A stretch of DNA of 64,000 bases from Poa pratensis (lineage: Eukaryota; Streptophyta; Magnoliopsida; Poales; Poaceae): the NCBI GenBank assembly GCA_947311845.1, contig CAMZMU010000020.1:35169946-35233945 (forward strand), written 5' to 3'. Of this stretch, positions 46,157 through 57,494 are shown one piece after another. The position numbers and the translations under genes were made by a program. Position 1 is the first letter of the stretch. Every line of letters begins with the position of its first letter. The notes under the pieces were generated by a model. That model had not been told where the DNA came from. It saw only the letters and a list, made by a program, of their open reading frames with translations, and ran no database searches.

Positions 46157-46711
46157 TAGGTATATATTTTATACTGTTTAGACGTAAAAAAAAAAATGTT
46201 TTTGCTTGAGCAACGTCTGCATATTTTTGCCTTGGGCACTTTTTTTGAATTGGCACTTTTTTTTTATGTGCAGACATGCTAAAATCCTATGTAATTTTTT
46301 TTAAGAAACTATTTTTGCTTCTGGATTCTTGTTTAAAACCCTTTCGGTTGTTCTCGCTTACTCTTGGATACGCCTCCCAAGCTAGATTCTTTCACCTATC
46401 TTATTATTTTCCCTCTTACTTATGAGCCCTTGAATCTCTCAAACCCACACGATGAAGGGAAAAGAATGTGTGCTACCTGCATAGGAGGCTTTTTCCACTT
46501 TTCCCAATAATCAAGAAGGAAGAGCTGTGCATGTGAACTGTGAGGTGAAATCAGACACACTGTCTGAGGAGATCCAAGTCACAAACAAAGCAAACAAAAC
46601 TCGCTCACGCAAGAGTTAGCCGTACGTTCAAGGAGTAACCGCATTTACCATCGGCACTTAGAAACAGGAAGACTTCATATGATCTAGCAAACGAAGCCCA
46701 ACGAAAATGTA

Positions 46712-47188
46712 GTGACCCTGTCAACATTTAAGGGAAGGCTTGTGTTGAGTGGTGGGAAAGAAGAGCATTCAACCAATATGTGCCTCACTAGGTGGAAGAA
46801 ATCAAGACAGAAAGACATGCTTTGTAACACATCTTCTCACAAAATAAGAAGTAGGGAAGGACAATGCCAACGTACACTAGAAGAAAGATATGCCCCTCCT
46901 ATGGTGAAGATGGATAGTTTGCCAATACCTATCCAAGAAAGAAGGCAATACCAATCTCGATTGGAGTTAAACTTTCAATATACATCAAAGACCTCAAGAT
47001 CCAAAAGGGACGGACTTGATGCCAAGATTGAAGATAAGCATTGTTTCGGTTGTGGCCTTTGCAATTTTGCGACCAATGGCTTAACAACGGAGGAACTTAA
47101 CCAGGAGAATCATACATCACTTAATGATTATGTGAAGTATCATGGTCTACAGGGAAAACCCCAACAAGAGTTCTTTCAAGGGGGGTAG
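46712..47188 (+). CDS. Hypothetical 158-codon ORF of the young element
   Basis: Basic, Lys/Arg/Gln-rich protein ending 142 bp before the 3' LTR. Only notable motif is CFGCGLCNF (CxxCxxC) near residue 111. No full zinc knuckle, protease or RT motif. In the neighbouring frame near 46735-46790 the translation includes CVEWWERRAFNQYVP, loosely like a Gag WW segment, so the region may be a degenerate gag. Function not assigned. Confidence 0.35.
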   Translation: MTLSTFKGRLVLSGGKEEHSTNMCLTRWKKSRQKDMLCNTSSHKIRSREGQCQRTLEERYAPPMVKMDSLPIPIQERRQYQSRLELNFQYTSKTSRSKRDGLDAKIEDKHCFGCGLCNFATNGLTTEELNQENHTSLNDYVKYHGLQGKPQQEFFQGG

Positions 47189-47294
47189 CACACATGTGCC
47201 TGAAGCAATGGAAAATCAACCGTTGAAAAACTTCAGCTGAGCACCACATCAACGGTAAAGCCAGCCATCCAAAACCCAATCTATAGTGAGCCCG

Positions 47295-47330
47295 AATCTC
47301 GGGGACGAGATTGTTTTAAGGGGGTAGAAT
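47295..47330 (+). other. Hairpin and polypurine tract of the young element
   Basis: AATCTCG-GGGA-CGAGATT (47295-47312), then GTTTT and AAGGGGGTAGAAT up to the LTR. Same architecture as 15190-15226, with one extra loop base. Confidence 0.85.
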
Positions 47331-50300
47331 TGTAACGGACCGATTTTTGGAGTTTTCAAAAACTTTTATTCAAAAATGAGGACTTGAAAATTTCGTTTAA
47401 TAAAATAAAACTTAACTAGACTTTTCTTAAACATGAAGCTTTAAAATGATTTTGGCATCAACTTGGATAAATCTTTTGTTTTATTTTCCCTTCAAGTTGG
47501 ATCATATTTTCTTGGCTTCGGCATATTAAAATATTCTTCTCTAAATTAGATTCAGTTTTCATAAATTTATTTCGTATGTTTCGGAGCTTTATAGCATTTT
47601 CTAAAAGGAAAATCTTTTCCTTCTATTCTCTTATTTCGTTCTATCTAAAATCCTAATTGGATTTGGTCCTCCATATCATACGTATAACTAGTACAGCATT
47701 GGTCGATTTCTTTCCTTCCTTGCTATTTTCTCATGTCCTTCTTTCTCTACAATCCCATTGGGCACTCATATACATGCACGTGCAAGCAATGCTTTCAGCA
47801 TGCACCGATGGACCTCGTTTCTTCTGTTCTTTTTCCTACCGATGCACTAGCAGGTGACTTAGCTAGTTCCTCTCCCTCGTTCTTTTTCTTTCTGTTCCGT
47901 TCTCCTTACCCAGCCAAACCAGCAGAGGCAGCTCAGCCAAGATGAAGCCTCGCTGTTTCCTCTTCCTCTCCCTGGCCCTGCACGCACTTACTCAGCCAGC
48001 CAGAAACAGCAGCTCAAATGTCGCACAAGAAACTGCAGGCGCATCTGAAACTGCCGCTGCCATTGCGTCGCCCCGGCCTAAATAAAGCAACGAGTCGACT
48101 CCTCGTGCTCTCCTTTCCATCTCACACCGCAAGCACAATATCTAGCTCGCACGCGCGGGTCACACGCCAAATCGCCTAGCGCCGCACTGCTTTCTCTTCC
48201 TCTCAACGCACGCACGCACATAAACGACAGCTCACCGAAACTGCCGCATCAAATGCTCTTCAATCCGGCATTCATGTTTTATTCCGTTTGCCTCATAACA
48301 ACCACAATGACTCCCTCTACGAATACCTTAGCTATCCCATTCTCTCATTTTTCCATCTCGCTCCACCACCCAGACCCAACTCGTCCACACCATCCAAGCT
48401 CATGGAGCTCCGATACAGACCACCGTTGGACGCAGCCCCGTTCCCAACGACTCCGTCTACCACAAGCCGAACTGCTGCACCAACAAGGCCACGAGGAGGA
48501 GGAGAACCGATCCAGGCGACCAGAATATCGAACCGTGGATTGCAGCCGACGAGTCGTGCAACTCCATCTGCTCTGTTCATCGAGTTCGTCGCGTATGGTG
48601 AGAATCAGATTGATTCCTTTGCATAGTTATCTCATATCATGTATCACTGCCTCCTAGACATCCTTTCGTAGCCTATCCAAGCCATTGTCCATGCCAACTC
48701 TTAACCATGCCATCCAATGTCGACATGGTTATGCCATCGCCAATTTTCGACACAATTCAGTTAAATCCTTTCGCGTCACTTTGTTCAAATAATGTCTATC
48801 AATACAGAGGACAAGACGGATCTCCAAGCTGACCATCATATATCATACTCCACTGATGCCAATTCGTCGAATAGCGACATTGCCATACAAATCCTTTTCT
48901 GGTTCATCTTTACACTTCGATCTAAAATGTGAAAGTATCTAGCTGACCTTAGGACCATCTTGTGGTGTTAGATTGTAAATCCTTTGGATAGATTTGAGTT
49001 AGGTTTTTATATATTTATAGTTGGGTCAATTACAATTAGTTCTTGAATTGTGTGCTTGATTTAGTGTGTGATTTATTTTCTTAGTTGAACCACATGTCTA
49101 GGTGTTTGCTGTAGTTTATATATATTGTTTGCTGACACGTGAAGATGGTCGTTTCGTTTATATTCAAATATTGTCTATGGTTTATTATTATAGATAGAAT
49201 TGCTTGTGTTACTTTGTAAATATCACTAGCATGATTACGGTGATAAATCGTGTGACGTTGATCCATGCGTAATATTTCATTCAAGCATGACTTGTTAATA
49301 TTGTTTTGTCTAGTTTGTGCATGTTTAGCTAACTATGTTTCATAATATTTTACTTGTTCACTATTGAGAAGTAAGTTAGTACTGTTTACAAGGATGACAT
49401 TCTTTGTTTCCTATTGTTTGCCTAGTAACTCATGCATAGACTTAGTTGTTGTAATCATGCTATAAGTACCTCTTATTGTGCTCTTACATAGTGTTGTTTG
49501 TCTGGTTTATCGTCCATGCTTAGCTATTTTTGTATCTTGTGTAGCATTTGTTATATACGAAGCTTAGTTATTAGTTCTAGTAGCATATATGTGTACTAGA
49601 AATGTCTTGTATGGGTATTCAATTATATATAATCAAATACTGTCATGTTCATTGGTTCCTCCTCTGAGTTATCCACATAGATATTTGTGTTAGTATTCCA
49701 TGATATATATATTGCTTTATGTTCATGTATGCTAGCATAGCCTTATCCATTGACTAGATAATACTATGCTTTTAGTGGTTGTTTAGTTCTATATGTACAT
49801 TGTGTCTAATACATGTATGTTACCTTATTCGTGTGTTACTTGTTGTAGTACATCGTCTTGTGCTTATGGTAGTTTATATGTCACGTAGTATTGCATGATA
49901 ATACCATATCGTTGTATATGCTTGTGAGCATGTGTTTTCTTTTAAGTAGAATTTTGAATAACATTGGCATGCGTGTGACCTTGTAGTATATACTTGTATG
50001 CCTTGTCCTCTCGTGCTAGTAATGTTAAGCTTGACCGTTATTTGGTAATATGCTATAATACCTCCCAAATGTAGTCTAGTATATCCTTCGTGATTATTCA
50101 TATAGTGTTATGTTATGACCATGCTTAGTATATATTATGCTTTGTTGCTATATGCATGAATAATATTCTAGTTATGAAATGTATTTATAAGTTGTTTACG
50201 TGTAGATAACATATCTTAGTTGATACCTAGTTGTGGCATGATTCATATGTTATTAGATATTGTTACACCTTGTTTAGTTCCTAGCTTATTCTCGTTGGAG

Positions 50301-52493
50301 TTTAGCTATGGTAGTATTTATTTATTGTTTATTTTATCCTTGTGTGTTGTGGTGTATAGCTATATGATGCGCTAGTGTAATGTGTGTTTTCATAGTATCA
50401 ACTTTAGTTGCAATGGATGTTGTTATATGATGACGATGTTCAGCTTAGTTTTTGTGTTGTTATATGCTTATGATGGCATGCTAGATAATCCTTGTTACGG
50501 CTTATATTACTAGTATGACAGGTATTGGTTTGATTATTGCAAACTAGTATGATATGGTTTGTTGATATGTCTTGTTTACATGTTTGTTAAGTATCTAGTT
50601 TTTCTATAGTTTATATGTTATAGAGTTTATCGGGTTACACGGGTACGACCAACTATGTTATAGCCCCTATGTTGGGTTTGTAGACAGTATAGTAAGATCT
50701 ACATGTATCTCTTTATGACGACATTCTAGTATGATAATCTATCCACATATCTAATCCTAGCTCTTTATCTTGATAATCTATCCTAGCATCCTATCCATGC
50801 CATTTGATTCATATCTGAGTTGTCACAACTCACTTCCACAATTCTATCAAGTTGTTCTATATTCTTCTCCCACTACTACTCCATGCATTCTCATTTGTAT
50901 TTCATTTGGATTTGGTAATTATTGCTCTGGTATTTATTTGGTTGCCATTTGCTATCGTTACGACGAGTAGGGAGTGACGTGGTTGGACGGATATAATCAG
51001 CTTATTGAAGAACGTGGTTATAATCAGCTTACTGAAGAAGAAGATTCGTCAACGAAGGCATGCCCCCCCTCTCATGTGTTTTATCCTATGTTTTTTAAAA
51101 AGGGGCATTATTTTATTGTTTTACAAATATGCATGCTATTTTATTCAAGTTACTGGCGTGTCGATTGACACACCAGCCTGATCCGCTTGTCGCCTTATAC
51201 TTGATACCCTGAGTAGAAATTATATAGTAATCATGTAGAGTAGAAATGCTTAGCCATGCTCAATATTTACTAGGATATCTTTATCTTGCCTCTTCGGAGG
51301 AATTGGTTGACCTTTGGGTCACAAACATATTTCTGGACATGATGAGCTCGTTGAGCTTGGCTGATGAGCCGTTGTTGCTTCCTCTACTCTCCCTTCTACT
51401 CTGGGTGAAACTTACCATCTAACACTGGCGCGGGCGACTGCTGGATCAACAATGAAGGAGCGATTGGCTGCACTTCACAAGCTGAAGGGGGCAATCCGTC
51501 GTCCGTGCCGCATAAGGGCCTAATAAGTCTCGGATTTGAAGATTGTGACCACCGTACAACCACATGCTAATGGGCTCTGGCTGGGTCAAGTAAGTTAGTC
51601 AGCCTTTGGTGTCGATGTCGCCGTACCGCAGATGGGGTGTCTGCCTACGGGAGAACCTTCGGCACAGATGGGGGGACCGGTTTGGGGACGTACTCTCAGT
51701 TCCGGCGCCATACCCGGTGGGCATGTCACATCTTTGGGGGATCTAGCTAAAAGACCTTGTCACGAATTCTCTATTGCTATGCTAGCGACGGCTGGTTGCA
51801 ATTAGGCGAGTTTGTGACGTGTGGTGAAAGTGTACCACCTCTGCAGAGTGTAAAACTATTCGAATAGCCGTGTCCACGGTCATGGACGACACATGAATCT
51901 TTCTTGACATACAGGAACCCTGTTTTGCTACTTCCCTCTACCCCTATTCTGGAATCTTATGGAGAACGTGAGGTGTCGAGGACACTCACGATGTTGAGAA
52001 ACATTACACTGAATACAAAATCTGTTTTCATCTAAAATTGTTTTTATCAAAACTATTATGGTATTGCAAATAAAATTGGCTTTTATGCAAAAGAACCATA
52101 CAACCTTCCTTTGAAGCCACATGTAGCTATTATAGGTCTTGCATGAGGGGGCACGCTGAGTACATTATTATGTACTCATCGCATTGCTTTGTTGATTATT
52201 CAGAGCACGACCAAGAAGGAGAAGACTACGACAGCAACGACGACGCTTAGGAGTGAGGCCTCGTGGACTACATCGACTGCCTGTGGCTAGATGGAGTCAC
52301 TTCGCGTTTATATTTCCGCTGAGCTTTCTGATTGTAATAAATGTCACAAGACATTTCTCTATCGTTATTCGAATTATGTAACTGTACTTTTTGAACGTTC
52401 TGCAATGGTATCATTTCGCTGTGTTGTCAACATTGATCTTGGGATTGACATGATTACACAGGAGGTCTGGAAGTGTAAGTTCCGGTCCTCACA
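47331..52493 (+). repeat. 3' LTR of the young element (5163 bp)
   Basis: Essentially identical to 40657-45818. Differences seen: one extra T near 51095, A to C near 51393, C to A near 51472, G to A near 52102. Confidence 0.95.
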
Positions 52494-55300
52494 GTCAACG
52501 AATCAGAAAATGGAAAAGTACAATATGACCCCTGCCAACCAGACTTTTAAGAGCGGCTCCCATGAAGGACGTTATTTCTACCAGCAAGGCAGATCATCCT
52601 TCTTTTCTCTTTTGTTTACACATGCAGATTTTTCACTGGTATCATTGCTTGTCTGATAAATCAGGGCAAAAATGTGAAGAGAATTAAGCGGTTAAAATTC
52701 TAATTAATTGGGACTAGACACCCCATTTGCCAGCTATTTTTGTAAAATTAATGGACAAGCGGATGTATATGCCACTAGTCCTGTGGTAAAGTCTGTTTGA
52801 CAGGTGACATAAAGACATCCACCCCGTCCTCATGAGCTAAAAACAGTGTCACAAAATGAGAATTTTTTGAAGGTTTTAAAGGTAGCAAATGAAAATTTAC
52901 TTCGAATGGTTTGAAATACCATGCATAGGAATTTACAGTGGACTCTTTGGGATAACTTGGTTTTAAGGATTTTGGATGCACAAGCAGCATTCCCGCTCAG
53001 TACAGTTGAAGGCTAGCAATAGACAGGGAAGCGACAATCAAGAGAGCAATAACCGTCATAATCATACTTGCGACAGAATAAAATTAACGGAGGCATAAAA
53101 ATGATACTAAAACTCTGAGGCAAAATAGATCATCAAGGTTAATTGACTTTTATTTTTCAGTCATGAACATGTGTGAGCATGTGCCAAGTCGATTCAAGTA
53201 AATCATTCAGAGGAGGATACCACAATTCCATACCATCTTATGAAGAGGACAATGCATGTTAATATCAAAATAACATAATATGCACTATTAGCTAGTTGAG
53301 ACTAACCATAAGAAAACATAAACTACTAAACAATATTATTCACACATCATTTTTAAGTTTCAACAAATAATCCATTAACCAGGTAAACTTTGTAACACAA
53401 GGGATAAATAAAAGATATGACGATCAACTTATTAATGTAACTGGTGTTTGATGCTAAGATAAATAAATAATTAGATACAGACGCTCCAAGAACAACACAT
53501 ATGATGTGAAAGAATTAAAATATAGTTTCACTAGAGATGACCTGATAATTTTGATGATGAAGAAGGGGATGCCCAAGGCATCCCCAAGCTTAGACGCATG
53601 AGTCTTTTTGAAATATGTTGGGGATATCCATGGGAGCCTCCCCAAGCTTAAACTCTTCACTCTTCTCCATCCTATTATATCACTCTTCCCTCTTGACACT
53701 TGAAAACTTTCGCCACACCAAACTCAAAGTAAATCTCATTAGAGGGATAGTGCACAATCAAAAACTCACATGTTCTGTAAGGACGCAATATGACCGTTAC
53801 TTTAAACATTAGCTACAGCCACTGATGTTATGTGAAGTTCTTCCACCCAAAAAAGAATTCCACCCAACACTAGTAAAAGAGAGAATGCAAAATAAATGAC
53901 ATAATCTGTCTAAAACAGAACAGTCCGCAAAGACAAAAAATTTCGAGGCACTTACGTTACACGGATCGAAAAACTTTGAACTAACAAAAGATGCATACAT
54001 ATATCAGGATTACGCAAAAAAAAATTCATATTTAATTCACAATCTGCTGATTTTATTAATTTCGTACAGTGAACAGCATAAATCTGTTCCTGCGCAACAA
54101 TCAAAATTTTAGCAACATCTTGTCATTAGAGACTACTCTTGGCACAACAATACAAAAAAGTAAAGATACAAAGGAGTTGCTACAGAAGTAGAAAAATTTC
54201 TTGACTCAATAAAAGAAAAAATGCAGAAATAAAAATAATGGGTTGCCTCCCATAAGCGCTTTTTTTAACGCCTTTTAGCTAGGCACTTATTGCAATACAT
54301 AATATTTCCAAAGTGCTGCTATTAAACCAAATCAAATTTTGTTTTTAAGTTACGGAAAGGTTGCTTAAATGGCCAACTTCTAAATGAAAGGTAAGAACCA
54401 TTAATAATCAAATTAAAACGAAAAGAGGCCACTCTTGCAACAAAAGTCAGAATCTGTATAGAAAAATAGCAGTTGGCAAACGTAATTTTTAGGTGCTCTT
54501 AAACATGTCCAAATTTTAGCCAATTTTTGTGCATTCAGAGGATTCGGTGATACAACATCAGTAAATTTTACGTGATTTTTAGAGCTTCCAGTAAAATATG
54601 AAAAATCGCGCAATGAGCAGTAGATACCGAAAACAGAAAATCACTTTTTTCAAATGCATCAACTAAGCTAAATGGGTAAAATTGGGTACATTATTTTTGA
54701 TAAACTAAAAGACCAGAGGATAAGCAAGACCTAAACATGCTAGCTACATCAAGGAAAACTCTAAATAAAAATCGAAAGTAAAACCTATTTAGAATACAAA
54801 GAAATAACCAAATAAAGAAACAAAAGAAAATATTTTTGTTGTTTCGAATTTATAAGTGAAAGTAAAGAAGCAATAAAAACCAAATAAAGATCCTAATAAA
54901 ACTAAAGAAGGTAAAACCAAGACATATAAAAACAATTATAATACAAGTTAAGACAATACATATCATGTGGACCGGTAATATAGAGTATTAACGAGACAAC
55001 CTCATGTTAGTTGATGAATAGGGGGATGACTCGGGCATCCCCAAGCTTAGATGATTGTATCTTCTTGAATATGTTCTAGGGATGCACCTACACATCCCCA
55101 AGCTTGAGCTCTTGCGTCTTCTTGTTCATCTTATATCACCATATTGATTAGATCTGATAGGCTACATCCACATAAAACTTCACAAAACTCATTAGTAGGG
55201 TTAGTACTCATTAAATAAAATCCACTCATGTTCAAGCATTTGACAAATTACATAATATTTATTTAACATTAGCCACTGTATATACCGAGGTTCTTATTAA
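52494..55300 (-). repeat. Tandem duplication copy 1 (with 40582-40656) in the large gypsy internal region
   Basis: Joined across the young element, 40582-40656 plus 52494-55300 form a ~2882-bp unit whose start (ATTAACATGTGCTAGAGC) recurs at 55301. About 98% similar to copy 2 where both exist. Non-coding. Contains hairpin GGGGATGCC-CAA-GGCATCCCC at about 53567-53587, PPT-like motifs at 53579, 53637, 55036 and 55093, and the leader motif at 54240. Confidence 0.85.
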
Positions 55301-56058
55301 ATTAACATGTGCTAGAGCTTTTTATTTATAAAACAGAAGTAAAAATATGTTTTGGGAGGTGGTTGTTCCTGTCAACGAATCAGAAAATGGAAAAGTACAA
55401 TATGACCCCTGCCAACCAGACTTTTAAGAGCGGCTCCCATGAAGGACGTTATTTCTACCAGCAAGGCAGATCATCCCTCTTTTCTCTTTTGTTTACACAT
55501 GCAGATATTTCACTGGTATCATTGCTTGTCTGATAAATCAGGGCAAAAATGTGAAGAGAATTAAGCGGTTAAAATTGTAATTAATTGGGACTGGGCACCC
55601 CATTTGCCAGCTCTTTTTGTAAAATTGATGGACAAGCGGATGTATATGCCACTAGTCCGGTGGTAAAGTCTGTTTGACAGGTGACATAAAGACATCCACC
55701 CCGTCCTCATGAGCTAAAAACAGTGTCACAAAATGAGAAGTTTTTTGAAGGTTTTAAAGGTAGCACATGAAAATTTACTTGGAATGGTTTGAAATACCAT
55801 GCATAGGAATTTATAGTGGACTCTTTGGGATAACTTGGTTTTAAGGATTTTGGATGCACAAGCAGCATTCCCGCTCAGTACAGTTGAAGGCTAGCAATAG
55901 ACAGGGAAGCGACAATCAAGAGAGCAATAATCGTCATAATCATACTTGCGACAGAATAAAATTAACGGAGGCATAAAAATGATACTAAAACTCTGAGGCA
56001 AAATAGATCATCAAGGCTTAATTGACTTTTATTTTTCAGTCATGAACATGTGTGAGCA

Positions 56059-57494
56059 TGATGTCTACGCACGCTTCTATTCTTGTAGACAGTGTTGGGC
56101 CTCCAAGTGCAGAGGTTTGTAGAACAGCAGCAAGTTTCCCATAAGTGAATCACCCAAGGTTTATCGAACTCAGGGAGGTAGAGGTCAAAGATATCCCTCA
56201 CAAGCAACCCTGCAATTAAGATACAAGAAGTCTCTTGTGTCCCAACACACCTAATACACTTGTCAGATGTATAGGTGCACTAGTTCGGCGAAGAGATATT
56301 AAAATACAAGTGATATGGATGATTATAATGGTAATTGCAATCTGAAATAAAAATGGCAGCAAGCAAACATGTAGCAGAACTGGTTGTAAACGGTGTTTCA
56401 ATGCTTAGAAACAAGGCCTAGGGATCATACTTTCACTAGTGGACACTCTCAACAATAATAATATAATTGAATACATAGATATTTCCTCTTCACTATGCTA
56501 CTCTGAATTATTCTCTCGTTGGATAACGAACACCAATCCACTGCGTAGGGCTATAAAAGCACACCTTAAAGTCGCATTCCACATCTAGGGAACCCCACAC
56601 TGTCAACTTGAGCGCCCTAAATAGTACTAGACAAACACCGCAATTTCATAGAGACATCCAACGCAAATAATAACTCATGATAAGTATTCCTGTTATCTTT
56701 AGCCTAAGAGCCACACGGGGCGCACACTGTCAACTTCGCACCGTGGGACAAAGGTGACTCCGGAGATTACATTAATAAAACCACTTGAGTAGCATATAAG
56801 ATAATGAAGAGTAACATCTATGGATTCAACTAGATTACAAAGCTCATGATCACATAAAGATCACACCATGGGAGAGAGAGATAAACCACATAGCTACCGG
56901 TAGAGCCCTCAGCCCCGATGAGAACTACTCCCTCCTCATCATGGGAGGCAGCAACGGCGATGAAGATGGCGGTGGCGTCGATGGAGATGGCTCCGGGGGC
57001 AATTCCCCGTCCCGGCAAGGTGCCGAAACAGAGACTTCTGTCCCCCGAATTAGGGTTTTTGGTGGCGGCGGAGCTCGGAACTTTCTGGGAAATCGTCGAT
57101 TCTTCTGTGAGTTTTAGGTCAGGGCAATATATAGTCCAAAGGGCGTCGCGAGGCGGTGCACGAGGAGGCGACACCACCCCGGGCGTGGGCCCTTGGCCGC
57201 GCCGAGCCCACGTGTGGGGCCCTCGTGGCTCCACTTCGTCTCTCCTTCGGACTCCAGGTGTCTTCTGATAAAATAGGGGCCTCCGTAAATTTTCGTCCAA
57301 TTCCGAGAATATTTCCAGACTAGCTTTTCTGGAATACAAAAACAGCAGAAAACAGGAACTGGCACTGTGGCATCTTGTTAATAGGTTAGTCCCAGAAAAT
57401 GTATAAAATGATATAAAGTGTATATAAAACATGTAGCAATTGGTATAAAACAGCATGGAACATCAAAAATTATAGATACGTTTGAGACGTATCA
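56059..57494 (-). repeat. 3' LTR of the 56059-62634 element (1436 bp)
   Basis: Plus strand TGATGTCTACGCACGC to GAGACGTATCA. Minus-strand TATA-like GGACTATATATTGC near 57126-57139, GC-rich leader 56930-57110. A 208-codon minus-strand frame (56830-57456) spans promoter and leader and is not a gene. Confidence 0.9.

Larger units (their letters stand above)
40657..52493 (+). mobile_element. Young non-autonomous LTR element with 5.16-kb LTRs
   Basis: Target duplications GTCAA at 40652-40656 and 52494-52498; the uninterrupted target is visible in the tandem copy near 55371. LTRs make up 87% of its 11,837 bp and differ by about three substitutions and one T-run indel. The internal domain is 1512 bp: primer site, short unrecognised frames and polypurine tract, with no functional gag-pol. 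The cis signals match the chromovirus at 5260-19210, suggesting mobilisation by Tekay-type enzymes. Confidence 0.93.

Noticed and set aside
56830..57456. 208-codon minus-strand frame (and 62037-62606)
   Set aside because: Spans TATA box and leader of an LTR; composition and frame differ between the two LTR copies.
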